Made by a program: the position numbers and the translations under genes. This document shows positions 23,609 through 31,033 of a stretch of 52,610 nucleotides of DNA, one piece after another. Positions within the stretch are counted from its first letter, which is position 1; each line of letters starts with the position of its first letter. The notes below the pieces were generated by a model, which saw only the letters and a program-made list of their open reading frames with translations, was not told the DNA's origin and did no database searches. The stretch comes from Holophagales bacterium UBA2201 (GTDB lineage: Bacteria; Acidobacteriota; Thermoanaerobaculia; UBA2201). The DNA lies in contig DCUZ01000070.1 in assembly GCA_002327305.1 (NCBI GenBank), positions 7,790-60,399 on the forward strand, in the 5' to 3' direction.

Positions 23609-24537
23609 AGGTTTCCGGAGCCCCATTCCAAGCGCGTCCCCTCCCCCCCGACCTGGTGGATCGCCTCCGCCGGGCGGGCATTCTGCTCGTCAAGGGGAAG
23701 CCCCTCTCATCGGCCACCACCTTCGGCGTAGGGGGCCCCGCCGACGGTTGGGTGGAGCCGGGTTCCGTGGCCCAGGTCCAGGCGGTCCTGCGCGCCTGCC
23801 GCGAGGCGGGCGTCCCGGTGGCCGTCGTGGGCAAGGGGGCCAATCAGTTAGCCGCCGACGAGGGGTTCCGGGGCCTGATCGTCCACCTCTCCGGAGCGCT
23901 GGCGCAACTCCGCCTCCATGGCGGCCGGTTGACGGCTGGCGGGGGGGCAATCCTGCGCAGGGCATCGGCCCTCACCGTGCGGGCCGGTTTGACCGGGATG
24001 GAAAAGCTGGCGGGCATCCCCTCCTCTGTTGGCGGGGCGCTGGCCATGAACGCCGGGTGCTACGGGCAGGAGATCGGTGACGCGGTGGAATGGGTCCTGG
24101 CTTCCGACTGGGAGGGAAACCTCCGGCGTTTCAAGCGGGGCGAACTGACTTTCGGCTATCGCACCAGCCCCCTGCGAGGACCCTGGCTGGTCCTCTACGC
24201 CGGCCTGCGCCTCAAGCCCGCCCCGCCGGGGGCTGTCAAAGAGGACGCCTTGGCTATCCTGCGCCGCCGCCGCGACACCCTCCCCTGGGGCCGCTCCGCC
24301 GGGTCGGTCTTCAAGAACCCTCCGGGAATGAAGGCGCGGGAACTGATCGCCCGGTGCGGCCTGGCCGGGACGCGCATCGGCGGCGTCTGGCTCCACGACA
24401 AGCACACCAACACCATCCTCAACACCGGCGGCGCCACCGCGGCAGATATCGCGGCGCTGATCTCACTAATTCAAGAGAAGGTCGAAGCCGAAACCGGCAT
24501 TCTGCTGGAGCCCGAGGTACAGAGGTTGGGATTCTGA
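23602..24537 (+). CDS. murB: UDP-N-acetylenolpyruvoylglucosamine reductase
   Basis: A 311-residue FAD enzyme that reduces UDP-GlcNAc-enolpyruvate to UDP-MurNAc in peptidoglycan synthesis. The FAD-binding region includes TTFGVGGPADGW and VVGKGANQLAADEGF. The catalytic set is present: YRTSPL (tyrosine loop), GSVFKNPPG (catalytic serine) and EPEVQRLG (glutamate). The short type II-like layout is typical of many bacteria. It is divergent from recA, and the ATG lies only 11 nt after its -10 hexamer with no Shine-Dalgarno site. No other mur genes are adjacent. Confidence 0.95.
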   Translation: MTKVSGAPFQARPLPPDLVDRLRRAGILLVKGKPLSSATTFGVGGPADGWVEPGSVAQVQAVLRACREAGVPVAVVGKGANQLAADEGFRGLIVHLSGALAQLRLHGGRLTAGGGAILRRASALTVRAGLTGMEKLAGIPSSVGGALAMNAGCYGQEIGDAVEWVLASDWEGNLRRFKRGELTFGYRTSPLRGPWLVLYAGLRLKPAPPGAVKEDALAILRRRRDTLPWGRSAGSVFKNPPGMKARELIARCGLAGTRIGGVWLHDKHTNTILNTGGATAADIAALISLIQEKVEAETGILLEPEVQRLGF

Positions 24538-24542
24538 GAACC

Positions 24543-24626
24543 AGCGGGACAGCCAGGCAGCCAGCCAGCGGGGCAGGGATGTAGTCGCAGGCTTCAGCCT
24601 GCGTGTTTCAGTTCAAAGTCCAAAGT
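24543..24626. repeat. Octamer array, GTAG hairpin and heptamer array
   Basis: Three elements in a row after murB: four in-register 8-mers beginning AGC (24543..24574); GTAG followed by the perfect stem CGCAGGCT/AGCCTGCG (24581..24603); and three heptamers TTTCAGT, TCAAAGT, CCAAAGT (24606..24626). The last heptamers are the reverse complement of those at 43096..43116. From 24627 to 24797 I see nothing recognisable. Confidence 0.65.
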
Positions 24627-24797
24627 TGGCCTGCCGCAAATCTCAGCAACCGAATTGTGATTGCAGCTGGAAGATGGGCATATAGATAGGACAGGCGGAT
24701 ACCGGCAAGCGGTGATCGTTCCAATAACTAGAATCCAGCGGCTAAAGCGCCCAAAGAATGGACGGTTTGACTTGCTGCCATGAGTTGTTGGACGGCT

Positions 24798-25394
24798 CTA
24801 TTCTCTGAATGGCGACCATTTGTTTAGGGCAAGCCCTATCTCCCCTGCAAGACCACCGGCAAAACTCTCACGTACTGAAGCGACTTGTTCAAGGCAGCAA
24901 TCAAGTGCCCCCTTCAGGCCGCTACCATTCAAGGCACAGGTTCGAAAAACCCTATCTGTGCTATCCCAAAGACCTGCAATAATAGCTTTAGGATCATCAA
25001 CTGCAACAAGATCTGTTTTGTTGATCTGGAAAGCGATAGGTACGCTGGAGGGCTGGAATGTTGCTTGCTGCAGTAGCCAACACAGGCGTCTAAGGAAGGA
25101 AACCTGCTCCTCGTGCCTTGAGCACTGAGGGTCAAGCACAACGACTATGCCATCAGCGGCAACAGATTGAATCTCCCACGACGACGCCGACCAGACTGCG
25201 CCAGGATAAGCCCGTAGGATGAGGCTTTGATCGCTGCCATCGTAACGGGGAATGATAGCCACTAGCTCGCGGGAGAAGGCATTTTCTCTGGTTATGAGGG
25301 TCGAGTCAGCTTGTGCCTGAGCTATCCCTTGAATACTGGTCGCCTTTCCCGATAGGGGCAGACCAATGTATGCGACCTCTGTGAAGTAAGGCAT
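24798..25394 (-). CDS. MglA-like small Ras-type GTPase
   Basis: A 198-residue cytoplasmic GTPase-fold protein. P-loop GLPLSGKAT (about residues 11-19); the switch II area reads RAYPGAVW, where MglA has TVPGQVFY; then ADGIVVVLDPQ, NKTDL in FQINKTDLV (G4), and CALNGSG (G5-like). The order and spacing fit the MglA family, which controls polarity and motility in some bacteria. Gln of the PGQ motif is replaced by Ala, so GTP hydrolysis may differ. AAGGAG 5 nt before ATG 25394 fixes the start. No MglB (roadblock) gene is adjacent. GC is lower than average and repeat arrays lie on its 3' side, so it may be an acquired single gene. Confidence 0.72.
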   Translation of the reverse strand: MPYFTEVAYIGLPLSGKATSIQGIAQAQADSTLITRENAFSRELVAIIPRYDGSDQSLILRAYPGAVWSASSWEIQSVAADGIVVVLDPQCSRHEEQVSFLRRLCWLLQQATFQPSSVPIAFQINKTDLVAVDDPKAIIAGLWDSTDRVFRTCALNGSGLKGALDCCLEQVASVRESFAGGLAGEIGLALNKWSPFRE

Positions 25395-25491
25395 GGCATC
25401 TCCTTGAGTCAATCAACTATGTAGCTTTACTTATTCAGACAGCCTCACAACCTCCAAATTCATTAAGCAATTGAATTCTCTGTTCGGCTGT

Positions 25492-25719
25492 TCACGCCCC
25501 CGGCTTCTCCAAATGCTGGGCGATCAGGATCTTGATCAGCGACTGCCTCGGAACCCCCAGCCGCCGGGCCTCCCGGTCCAGCATCTGGACCATCCAGACC
25601 GGGAAATCCACATTCACCCGCTTCTGCTCCTGCGCCGGGCGGCGGGCCTTGGAAAGGTCGAGAGCTTTGCTCACGTCCCCGCCGGCATCGAAGGTCTTGT
25701 CAAAATTCCTGGCTTTCAT
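25492..25719 (-). CDS. brnA: BrnA-like antitoxin
   Basis: A 75-residue protein whose C-terminal half is a ribbon-helix-helix domain (KRVNVDFPVWMVQMLDREARRLGVPRQSLIKILIAQHL), preceded by a charged toxin-binding stretch (GGDVSKALDLSKARR). It matches the BrnA antitoxin layout and follows the toxin gene, with a 20-bp overlap, as in other BrnTA systems. BrnA would bind DNA at the operator upstream of brnT. Confidence 0.85.
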   Translation of the reverse strand: MKARNFDKTFDAGGDVSKALDLSKARRPAQEQKRVNVDFPVWMVQMLDREARRLGVPRQSLIKILIAQHLEKPGA

Positions 25720-25969
25720 AGATCTCCACCTCTTCTTTCCGGGACCGCCGGACGGAAATGATCCGGATTCTTTCCCCTCGATAAGTGATGACTCCGGACC
25801 AATGCCTGCCGGCGATCCTGCCGATGACGAGTAACCGCGGCTCGTCCTCGGTCAGTGCCGGGATTTCGATCAGGTCGGCATCGTCCCAAAGCGCCTGGGC
25901 CTCCTCGAAATCCAAGCCGTGCTTGCGCTTGTTGTCCGCGCTCTTCCTTTGATCGAATTCGAATTCCAC
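25700..25969 (-). CDS. brnT: BrnT-family ribonuclease toxin
   Basis: An 89-residue toxin of the BrnT family. It opens MEFEFDQRKSADNKRKHGLDFEEAQALW and contains RLLVIGRIAGRHWSGVITYRGERIRIISVRRSRKEE, the family's beta-sheet core with RIISVRRS near the end. These proteins are RelE-like RNases. The start codon is GTG at 25969, immediately against the palindromic operator and with no ribosome site, so the message is probably leaderless. Confidence 0.9.
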   Translation of the reverse strand: MEFEFDQRKSADNKRKHGLDFEEAQALWDDADLIEIPALTEDEPRLLVIGRIAGRHWSGVITYRGERIRIISVRRSRKEEVEIYESQEF

Positions 25970-26006
25970 GGTATAAATATTATACCTATCAGGTGGCGGA
26001 GGTCAA
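25970..26006 (-). promoter_or_regulatory. brnTA promoter with palindromic operator
   Basis: Minus strand: TTGACC (26001..26006), a 16-nt spacer and a perfect TATAAT (25979..25984). A perfect palindrome GGTATAA-ATA-TTATACC (25970..25986) covers the -10 hexamer and touches the GTG start codon. This is close to the sigma-70 consensus, so the pair should be strongly expressed unless BrnA binds here. Confidence 0.7.
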
Positions 26007-26091
26007 CAGGCAGGACTCCTCCCCCTGCCGAGCCGATCCAAGTCGGCGCCCTTTGCGGGAGTGAATGCATTCGTCCAAAGGGGAACGGGCC

Positions 26092-26107
26092 TGTCCGTTT
26101 TCGGACA
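26092..26107. other. Hairpin in the brnT - DUF5916 gap
   Basis: Perfect stem TGTCCG/CGGACA with a TTTT loop. It could act as a terminator or protein site. The rest of the gap holds nothing recognisable. Confidence 0.35.
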
Positions 26108-26250
26108 TTACGGCACAAGGATGATAACCATCATTCACCTTTCTAAGTGCCTGATATTATTGGTTATTCTGATTCCTCCCTCCTCCTTATCCCCGCTGGC
26201 ATATGGGTTGCTCCTTCCTCCATCAGCAAATCCATTCCGGGAGCGCCCCT

Positions 26251-28413
26251 ATGTTGCTTGGCCTTTTGCTCGCCGCCACCTTTACGATCACCCCGACCGC
26301 TGATAAGATCGTCATCGACGGCGTCCTCGACGAGGCCGCTTGGTCGAGTGCCCTCAAGATCGACCAATTCGTGGAGATGCACCCGGGTGACAACATCGAG
26401 CCCCCCGTGAAGACCGAGGCGTGGATGACCTACGACCGGGAGAACTTGTATGTTGCGTTCCGGTGTGCCGACCCGGACCCGAAGAAGATCCGGGCCATTT
26501 ACGCCGACCGGGACAACGCGGGAGGAGACGACCTGGTGACCGTCCTTCTGGACACCTTCAAGGATGAGCGCAAGGCCTTCTACTTCCAGGTCAATCCTCT
26601 CGGCGTGCAGTTGGACGCCACTTTTGTTGATCCCGTCGGGAACGACTACTCGTGGGACACCATCTGGTCCTCCGCCGGCCGGATCACCCCGACCGGCTAC
26701 GAGGTGGAGATGGCCATCCCGTTCAAATCCATCCGCTTCCCCGACAAGCCCGACCAGGTCTGGGGTTTCACGATGGAGCGCTACTATCCGCGCGACGCCA
26801 CCCACCGCATCACCTCCCACCGCAACGACCGCAGCCTCGTCTGCTGGCTCTGTCTGGAGGACACTCTGGAGGGGCTCAAGGAGATCCGCCCTGGGAAGAA
26901 CCTGGAGCTGATCCCCGCCGTCACCGCCTTGCGCACCGACGCCCGTCCCGACGCCGGATCGCCAATGGAAAACGGGGACATCGACACCGAGGCCAGCCTG
27001 AGCGGCACCTGGGGCATCACCTCCAACCTCACCGCCAACGCGACGGTCAATCCAGACTTTTCCCAGGTGGAGGCCGACGCGTTCCAGTTGGACGTCAACC
27101 GGCGATTTTCCCTCTACTATCCCGAGAAGCGCCCCTTCTTCATGGAGGGGGCCAACTACTTCGACACCTATTTCAATACTGTCTACACCCGCTCCATCGC
27201 CGCCCCCGACTGGGGGCTGAAGTTCACGGGCAAGGAGGGCAGGAACTCCTACGGCCTCCTCGTGGCGCAGGACGCCGAGTGCGACCTGCTGGTCCCCGGG
27301 GTGGAGGGCTCCTACAGCGTCCCCTGGGAGGAGACGGCCATGGCCACGGCCGCCCGCTACCAGCGCGACCTCTGGGCCGACTCCACCATCGGGGCCGTGG
27401 CCACCTGGCGCGGGGCGGGCGACTACTCGAGCTGGCTGGCCGGGGCCGACGGCCGCATCCGGCTGGGACGGCAGGACGAGGTGCAGTTCCAGGCCGTCAC
27501 CTCCTCCACCCGCTACCCGGACGCGGATCAGAACGGCGCCTTCAACGGGGAATCGGCGGACGGGGAGGCGTACCTCCTCGTCTACGAGCATTTCACGCGC
27601 GAATGGACGGTGGACTTGATCTACCGGAAGCGGGACGGAGGGTTCAGGGCCGACCTGGGGTTCGAGCCGCAGGTCGGAGACGAATATGCCGCCGCCCAGG
27701 GGGGGCGCCGGTGGTACGGCAACGGCGGCCAATGGTACTCGATGATCTCGCTGTTCGGCGCCGCCAGCGAGACGCTGGACGCGGACGGCGATCTGCTCAA
27801 CCGCGGCCTGGGGCTCTACGCCTACATGGCGGTGCCGTTCAAGGCCATGAATTTCAACCTGAGCTACAACCGATACACCGAGCGGTACGAGGGAGTGGAC
27901 TACCCCGACCGGTACCGGGCCAATTTCCGCTTCTACACCAGGCCTTCGAAATGGATGAACTTCCAGTTCAATGTCGCGGACTACCGGGGGATCGACTACA
28001 TCAACGGCCAGGACGGCGAGGGCCGGGATTGGGGCGCGACGCTGACCCTGCGGCCGGGCAAACGCCTGCAGGGAGGCCTTACCTACCAGGATTCACGCAT
28101 GGACGTGGACGGCGGCTGGCTCTACCGGGCCGAACTGTACTACGCCTCGGTCAACTATTTCTTCACCCCGCGCTTCTTTTTCCGCGGCATCCTCCAGCGC
28201 ACCGACGTTAAGCAGAACCCGGAACTCTATCGATACGCGGTCTCCCAGGTGAACAAGCGCCTGGGGAGCCAGATGCTCCTCTCCTACCGGCTCAATCCCT
28301 TTACGCTGGTCTACCTGGGGTACTCCGACACGGGGATGGAAAACGACTGGAACGACCCCACGACGATGAGCCGGACCTACTTCGTGAAACTCTCGTACGC
28401 GTGGAGGCCGTAG
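26251..28413 (+). CDS. DUF5916-type outer-membrane protein with CBM9-like domain
   Basis: A 720-residue exported protein. After a short hydrophobic leader (MLLGLLLAATFT), residues about 15-190 form a carbohydrate-binding family 9-like beta-sandwich (IDGVLDEAAW, YDRENLYVAFRCADPDP, GYEVEMAIPFKSIRFP). The remainder is a DUF5916-like barrel with NPDFSQVEADAFQLDVNRRF, PEKRPFFMEGANYFD and many aromatic strands ending FVKLSYAWRP. Such proteins are common in Bacteroidota, Gemmatimonadota and Acidobacteriota and their function is unsettled. ATG 26251 has GGGAG upstream and directly begins the leader; ATG 26203 would add 16 residues. Confidence 0.8.
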   Translation: MLLGLLLAATFTITPTADKIVIDGVLDEAAWSSALKIDQFVEMHPGDNIEPPVKTEAWMTYDRENLYVAFRCADPDPKKIRAIYADRDNAGGDDLVTVLLDTFKDERKAFYFQVNPLGVQLDATFVDPVGNDYSWDTIWSSAGRITPTGYEVEMAIPFKSIRFPDKPDQVWGFTMERYYPRDATHRITSHRNDRSLVCWLCLEDTLEGLKEIRPGKNLELIPAVTALRTDARPDAGSPMENGDIDTEASLSGTWGITSNLTANATVNPDFSQVEADAFQLDVNRRFSLYYPEKRPFFMEGANYFDTYFNTVYTRSIAAPDWGLKFTGKEGRNSYGLLVAQDAECDLLVPGVEGSYSVPWEETAMATAARYQRDLWADSTIGAVATWRGAGDYSSWLAGADGRIRLGRQDEVQFQAVTSSTRYPDADQNGAFNGESADGEAYLLVYEHFTREWTVDLIYRKRDGGFRADLGFEPQVGDEYAAAQGGRRWYGNGGQWYSMISLFGAASETLDADGDLLNRGLGLYAYMAVPFKAMNFNLSYNRYTERYEGVDYPDRYRANFRFYTRPSKWMNFQFNVADYRGIDYINGQDGEGRDWGATLTLRPGKRLQGGLTYQDSRMDVDGGWLYRAELYYASVNYFFTPRFFFRGILQRTDVKQNPELYRYAVSQVNKRLGSQMLLSYRLNPFTLVYLGYSDTGMENDWNDPTTMSRTYFVKLSYAWRP

Positions 28414-28424
28414 GGAGGGGCGAG

Positions 28425-28641
28425 GGATATGGGATATCGGATATCGGATATCGGATTTGGGATTTGGGATTTGGGATTTGGGATTTGGGATATGGGATAT
28501 CGGATATGGGATATCGGATTTGGGATTTGGGATTTCGGATTTGGGATACGGGATATCGGATATCGGATTTGGGATTTGGGATTTGGGATTTCGGATTTGG
28601 GATATGGGATATCGGATATGGGATATCGGATATGGGATTTG
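28425..28641. repeat. Perfect-register array of 31 heptamers
   Basis: 217 bp made of exactly 31 seven-base units with no insertion or deletion. Almost all units are GGATATC, GGATATG, GGATTTG or GGATTTC; one is GGATACG. They occur in mixed order, so the unit changes only at positions 5 to 7. Both strands stay open through it, producing a spurious 7-residue protein repeat. It lies between the DUF5916 stop and the promoter of the lipoprotein operon. Confidence 0.95.
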
Positions 28642-28719
28642 GGGATTGTTATGGATGCATCGAAAAGGATTTCAGGTTCCCGTTGCCGCCTGGAGCCTGC
28701 CTCCTGTTCCCATCCCCCG

Positions 28720-28748
28720 TTGCCAATTGCGGCCGATTGTCTTATAGT
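28720..28748 (+). promoter_or_regulatory. Promoter of the lipoprotein operon
   Basis: TTGCCA (28720..28725), a 17-nt spacer and TATAGT (28743..28748), ending 6 nt before the ATG at 28755. A start about 7 nt after the -10 would fall on the first codon, giving a leaderless transcript. Confidence 0.6.
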
Positions 28749-28754
28749 GGAAAA

Positions 28755-30326
28755 ATGAAGCGTATAGCCCTTCTCCCCCTTGCCCTGCTCCTGCTGGCCT
28801 GCGCGGGACCCGACGGCCTCCTCCTGAAGGGGGCCGTCCTCCTGAGCCCGGACGGGCCGCCCCGCCCCGCCGACCTCCTCATCCGGGGCCCCTACATCGC
28901 CCGCGTCGCCCCGTCCATCGAGGCCGGGGCGAACGACCGGATGATCGACCTGGAAGGTGCCTGCGTCACCGCGGGGTTCGCCGACGCCCACGGCCACCTC
29001 CTGGGGCTGGGCCGGGCCCTGCGCGAGGTGGACCTGCGGGGGACGGACTCGTTCGACGAGGTGGTGGATCGCGTGGCGGCGCGGGCCGCTTCCGTCCCGC
29101 CGGGCCAATGGATCCGGGGGCGGGGCTGGGACCAGAACCGGTGGCCGGAGAAGGCCTATCCCCCGCACGAAGCCCTCAGCCGCGCCGTTCCGGACCACCC
29201 CGTCGTCCTGAGCCGGGTGGACGGCCACGCCCTCCTGGCCAACGCGGCGGCGATGCGCCTGGCGGGGGTGGACGCGTCCACCTCCGACCCCGCGGGGGGG
29301 GAGATCGTCCGCGACGCCTCGGGCCTCCCCACCGGGGTTTTCGTGGACAACGCCGAGGCGCTGATCGATCAAGCCGTCCCCGAACCCGGCCCCGAGGAGC
29401 GCCGGGCCGTCCTGCTGGAGGCGATGGACCTCCTCGCCTCGTTGGGGATTACCCACTTCGGCGACGCGGGGACCGACCGCGCCACCCTGGAGACGCTGTT
29501 CGAGCTGGAGCGGGAGGGACGGATGAAGGTGCGGGTCAACGCCATGCTCCCCGCCGACGACCCGGCCCTGCTGGAGGAGTGGTTCCGCCGAAGGCCCCTT
29601 CGCGGGCCGTGGATCACGGTGGCCACGGTGAAGGCCTACGCCGACGGCGCCCTCGGGAGCCGCGGGGCCTACCTTTCCCGGGATTACGCCGACCGCCCCG
29701 GCCACCGGGGGTTCGTCGTCACCCCGCAGGCCGATCTCGCGATCCTGGCGCGGCGGTGCTCGGCCGCGGGGTTCCAGCTGGCCGTCCACGCCATCGGCGA
29801 CGCGGCGGTCCACCTGTGCCTGAAGGCCTTCGCCGACGCCGGCGCCCGCGGCCAGGGGTTCCGCCTGGAGCACCTGCAGGTGGTCCACCCCCCCGACCTG
29901 GCCCTGATGAAGGCGCTCGGGGTGACGGCCTCCATGCAGCCCTACCATTATGTCTCCGATCTCCCCATGCTCCCCGACCGCCTGGGCGACTATCCGGCCC
30001 TCCTCTATCCCTGGCGCGCGATGCTGGACGCCCGCATCCCCCTGGTCTTCGGGACCGACTGCCCGGTGGAGGCGCCCGGTCTGCGGGAGGCGTTCCTGGC
30101 GGCGGTGGAGCGCCGCCCGGACGGTCTGTCCCCCGCCGAGGCGCTGGGGGCCTGCACGGCCGCCCATGCCCGTCTGCTGGGGGAGGAGGCCGTCCGCGGA
30201 CGCCTGGCCAAGGGGCATTTCGCCGACCTGACCCTCTTCGAACAGAACTTTTTGACCGATCCTGCGTCATTGAAGGTGATGGGAACCGTGGTCAATGGTA
30301 GAATGACCTGGTGGAGCCGGCCGTGA
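28755..30326 (+). CDS. YtcJ-like amidohydrolase, predicted lipoprotein
   Basis: A 523-residue metal-dependent hydrolase of the amidohydrolase-3/YtcJ group. MKRIALLPLALLLLACAG is a lipoprotein signal (lipobox LLAC). The metal site shows DAHGH (about 76-80), HAIGDAA (about 343-349) and GTDCPVEAP (about 432-440), with GRGWDQNRWP typical of the group. Substrates of YtcJ enzymes are usually unknown N-formyl or amide compounds; here it would act outside the cytoplasmic membrane. It is the first gene of a three-gene operon and overlaps the next gene by 4 bp (GTGA). An open extension to 28401 is translated heptamer repeat and was excluded. Confidence 0.88.
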   Translation: MKRIALLPLALLLLACAGPDGLLLKGAVLLSPDGPPRPADLLIRGPYIARVAPSIEAGANDRMIDLEGACVTAGFADAHGHLLGLGRALREVDLRGTDSFDEVVDRVAARAASVPPGQWIRGRGWDQNRWPEKAYPPHEALSRAVPDHPVVLSRVDGHALLANAAAMRLAGVDASTSDPAGGEIVRDASGLPTGVFVDNAEALIDQAVPEPGPEERRAVLLEAMDLLASLGITHFGDAGTDRATLETLFELEREGRMKVRVNAMLPADDPALLEEWFRRRPLRGPWITVATVKAYADGALGSRGAYLSRDYADRPGHRGFVVTPQADLAILARRCSAAGFQLAVHAIGDAAVHLCLKAFADAGARGQGFRLEHLQVVHPPDLALMKALGVTASMQPYHYVSDLPMLPDRLGDYPALLYPWRAMLDARIPLVFGTDCPVEAPGLREAFLAAVERRPDGLSPAEALGACTAAHARLLGEEAVRGRLAKGHFADLTLFEQNFLTDPASLKVMGTVVNGRMTWWSRP

Positions 30327-31033
30327 AAGCACTCGTCTGCCTGGCGTTGTTCCTGACGGGATGCTCCGGTCCCTCCCGGGGTGAAAATGCCGCCATGGAA
30401 GAGCAGTTTACCGTGATGCGCGACACCATGATCGCCAACCAGATCGCCGCCCGGGGGATCCTGGACCCGAAGGTGCTGGAGGCGATGCACGCCGTCCCCC
30501 GCCACAAATTCGTCCCGGAGGAATACAGCAGGGAGGCCTACGAGGACTATCCCCTCCCCATCGGCGAGGGGCAGACCATCTCCCAGCCGTACATCGTGGC
30601 GTTCATGACCGAGATCCTGCGCCCCCGGCCGGGGCAGAAGGTGCTGGAGATCGGCACCGGCTCCGGCTACCAGGCCGCCATCCTGGCGGAGATGGGGGCC
30701 GAGGTCGTCACCATCGAGATCCTCCCCTCCCTCGCGGAACGGGCCCAGGCGCGTCTGACCGAACTGGGCTACGGACGGGTGCGCGTCATGACGGGAGACG
30801 GCTACCGGGGATACCCTGCCGAGGCCCCCTACGACGCCATCATCGTCACCGCGGCCCCCGAGCGGATCCCCGAGCCCCTCATCGAGCAGTTGAAGGTGGG
30901 GGGGCGGATGGTGGTCCCCATCGGCCGCTACACCCAGGAACTGAAACTGCTGCGCAAGACTGCGGACGGCACGACGGTGGAGGACGTCCTCCCGGTGCGG
31001 TTCGTCCCGATGGTGGGGGAAGTTGAAAAATAG
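30323..31033 (+). CDS. pcm: Protein-L-isoaspartate O-methyltransferase with lipoprotein signal
   Basis: A 236-residue protein. The catalytic part is a standard PCMT: PRHKFVPEE, YEDYPLPIGEGQTISQPYIVAFMTE, and the SAM loop VLEIGTGSGYQAAILAEMG near residue 107. The enzyme methylates isoaspartyl residues in damaged proteins. Unusually, it starts VKALVCLALFLTGCSG, a lipoprotein signal with lipobox LTGC, which would place it outside the cytoplasm, away from the SAM pool. GTG at 30323 overlaps the preceding stop as GTGA. A start at 30311 (GTG) is also open. A cytosolic start near MEEQFTVMRDTM (about residue 28) is an alternative that would remove the signal. Confidence 0.88.
   Translation: MKALVCLALFLTGCSGPSRGENAAMEEQFTVMRDTMIANQIAARGILDPKVLEAMHAVPRHKFVPEEYSREAYEDYPLPIGEGQTISQPYIVAFMTEILRPRPGQKVLEIGTGSGYQAAILAEMGAEVVTIEILPSLAERAQARLTELGYGRVRVMTGDGYRGYPAEAPYDAIIVTAAPERIPEPLIEQLKVGGRMVVPIGRYTQELKLLRKTADGTTVEDVLPVRFVPMVGEVEK

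Noticed and set aside
24627..24797. tRNA or small RNA gene in the murB-MglA gap
   Set aside because: No cloverleaf, T-loop motif (GGTTCGAATCC-like) or terminator could be found by eye.
28425..28641. CRISPR array
   Set aside because: Units are 7 bp and contiguous, with no spacers and no cas genes nearby.
28401..28754. N-terminal extension of the amidohydrolase (and an opposite-strand frame) made of seven-residue repeats
   Set aside because: A heptamer array stays open in several frames by its own periodicity; the real start is the lipoprotein signal at 28755 with a promoter just before it.
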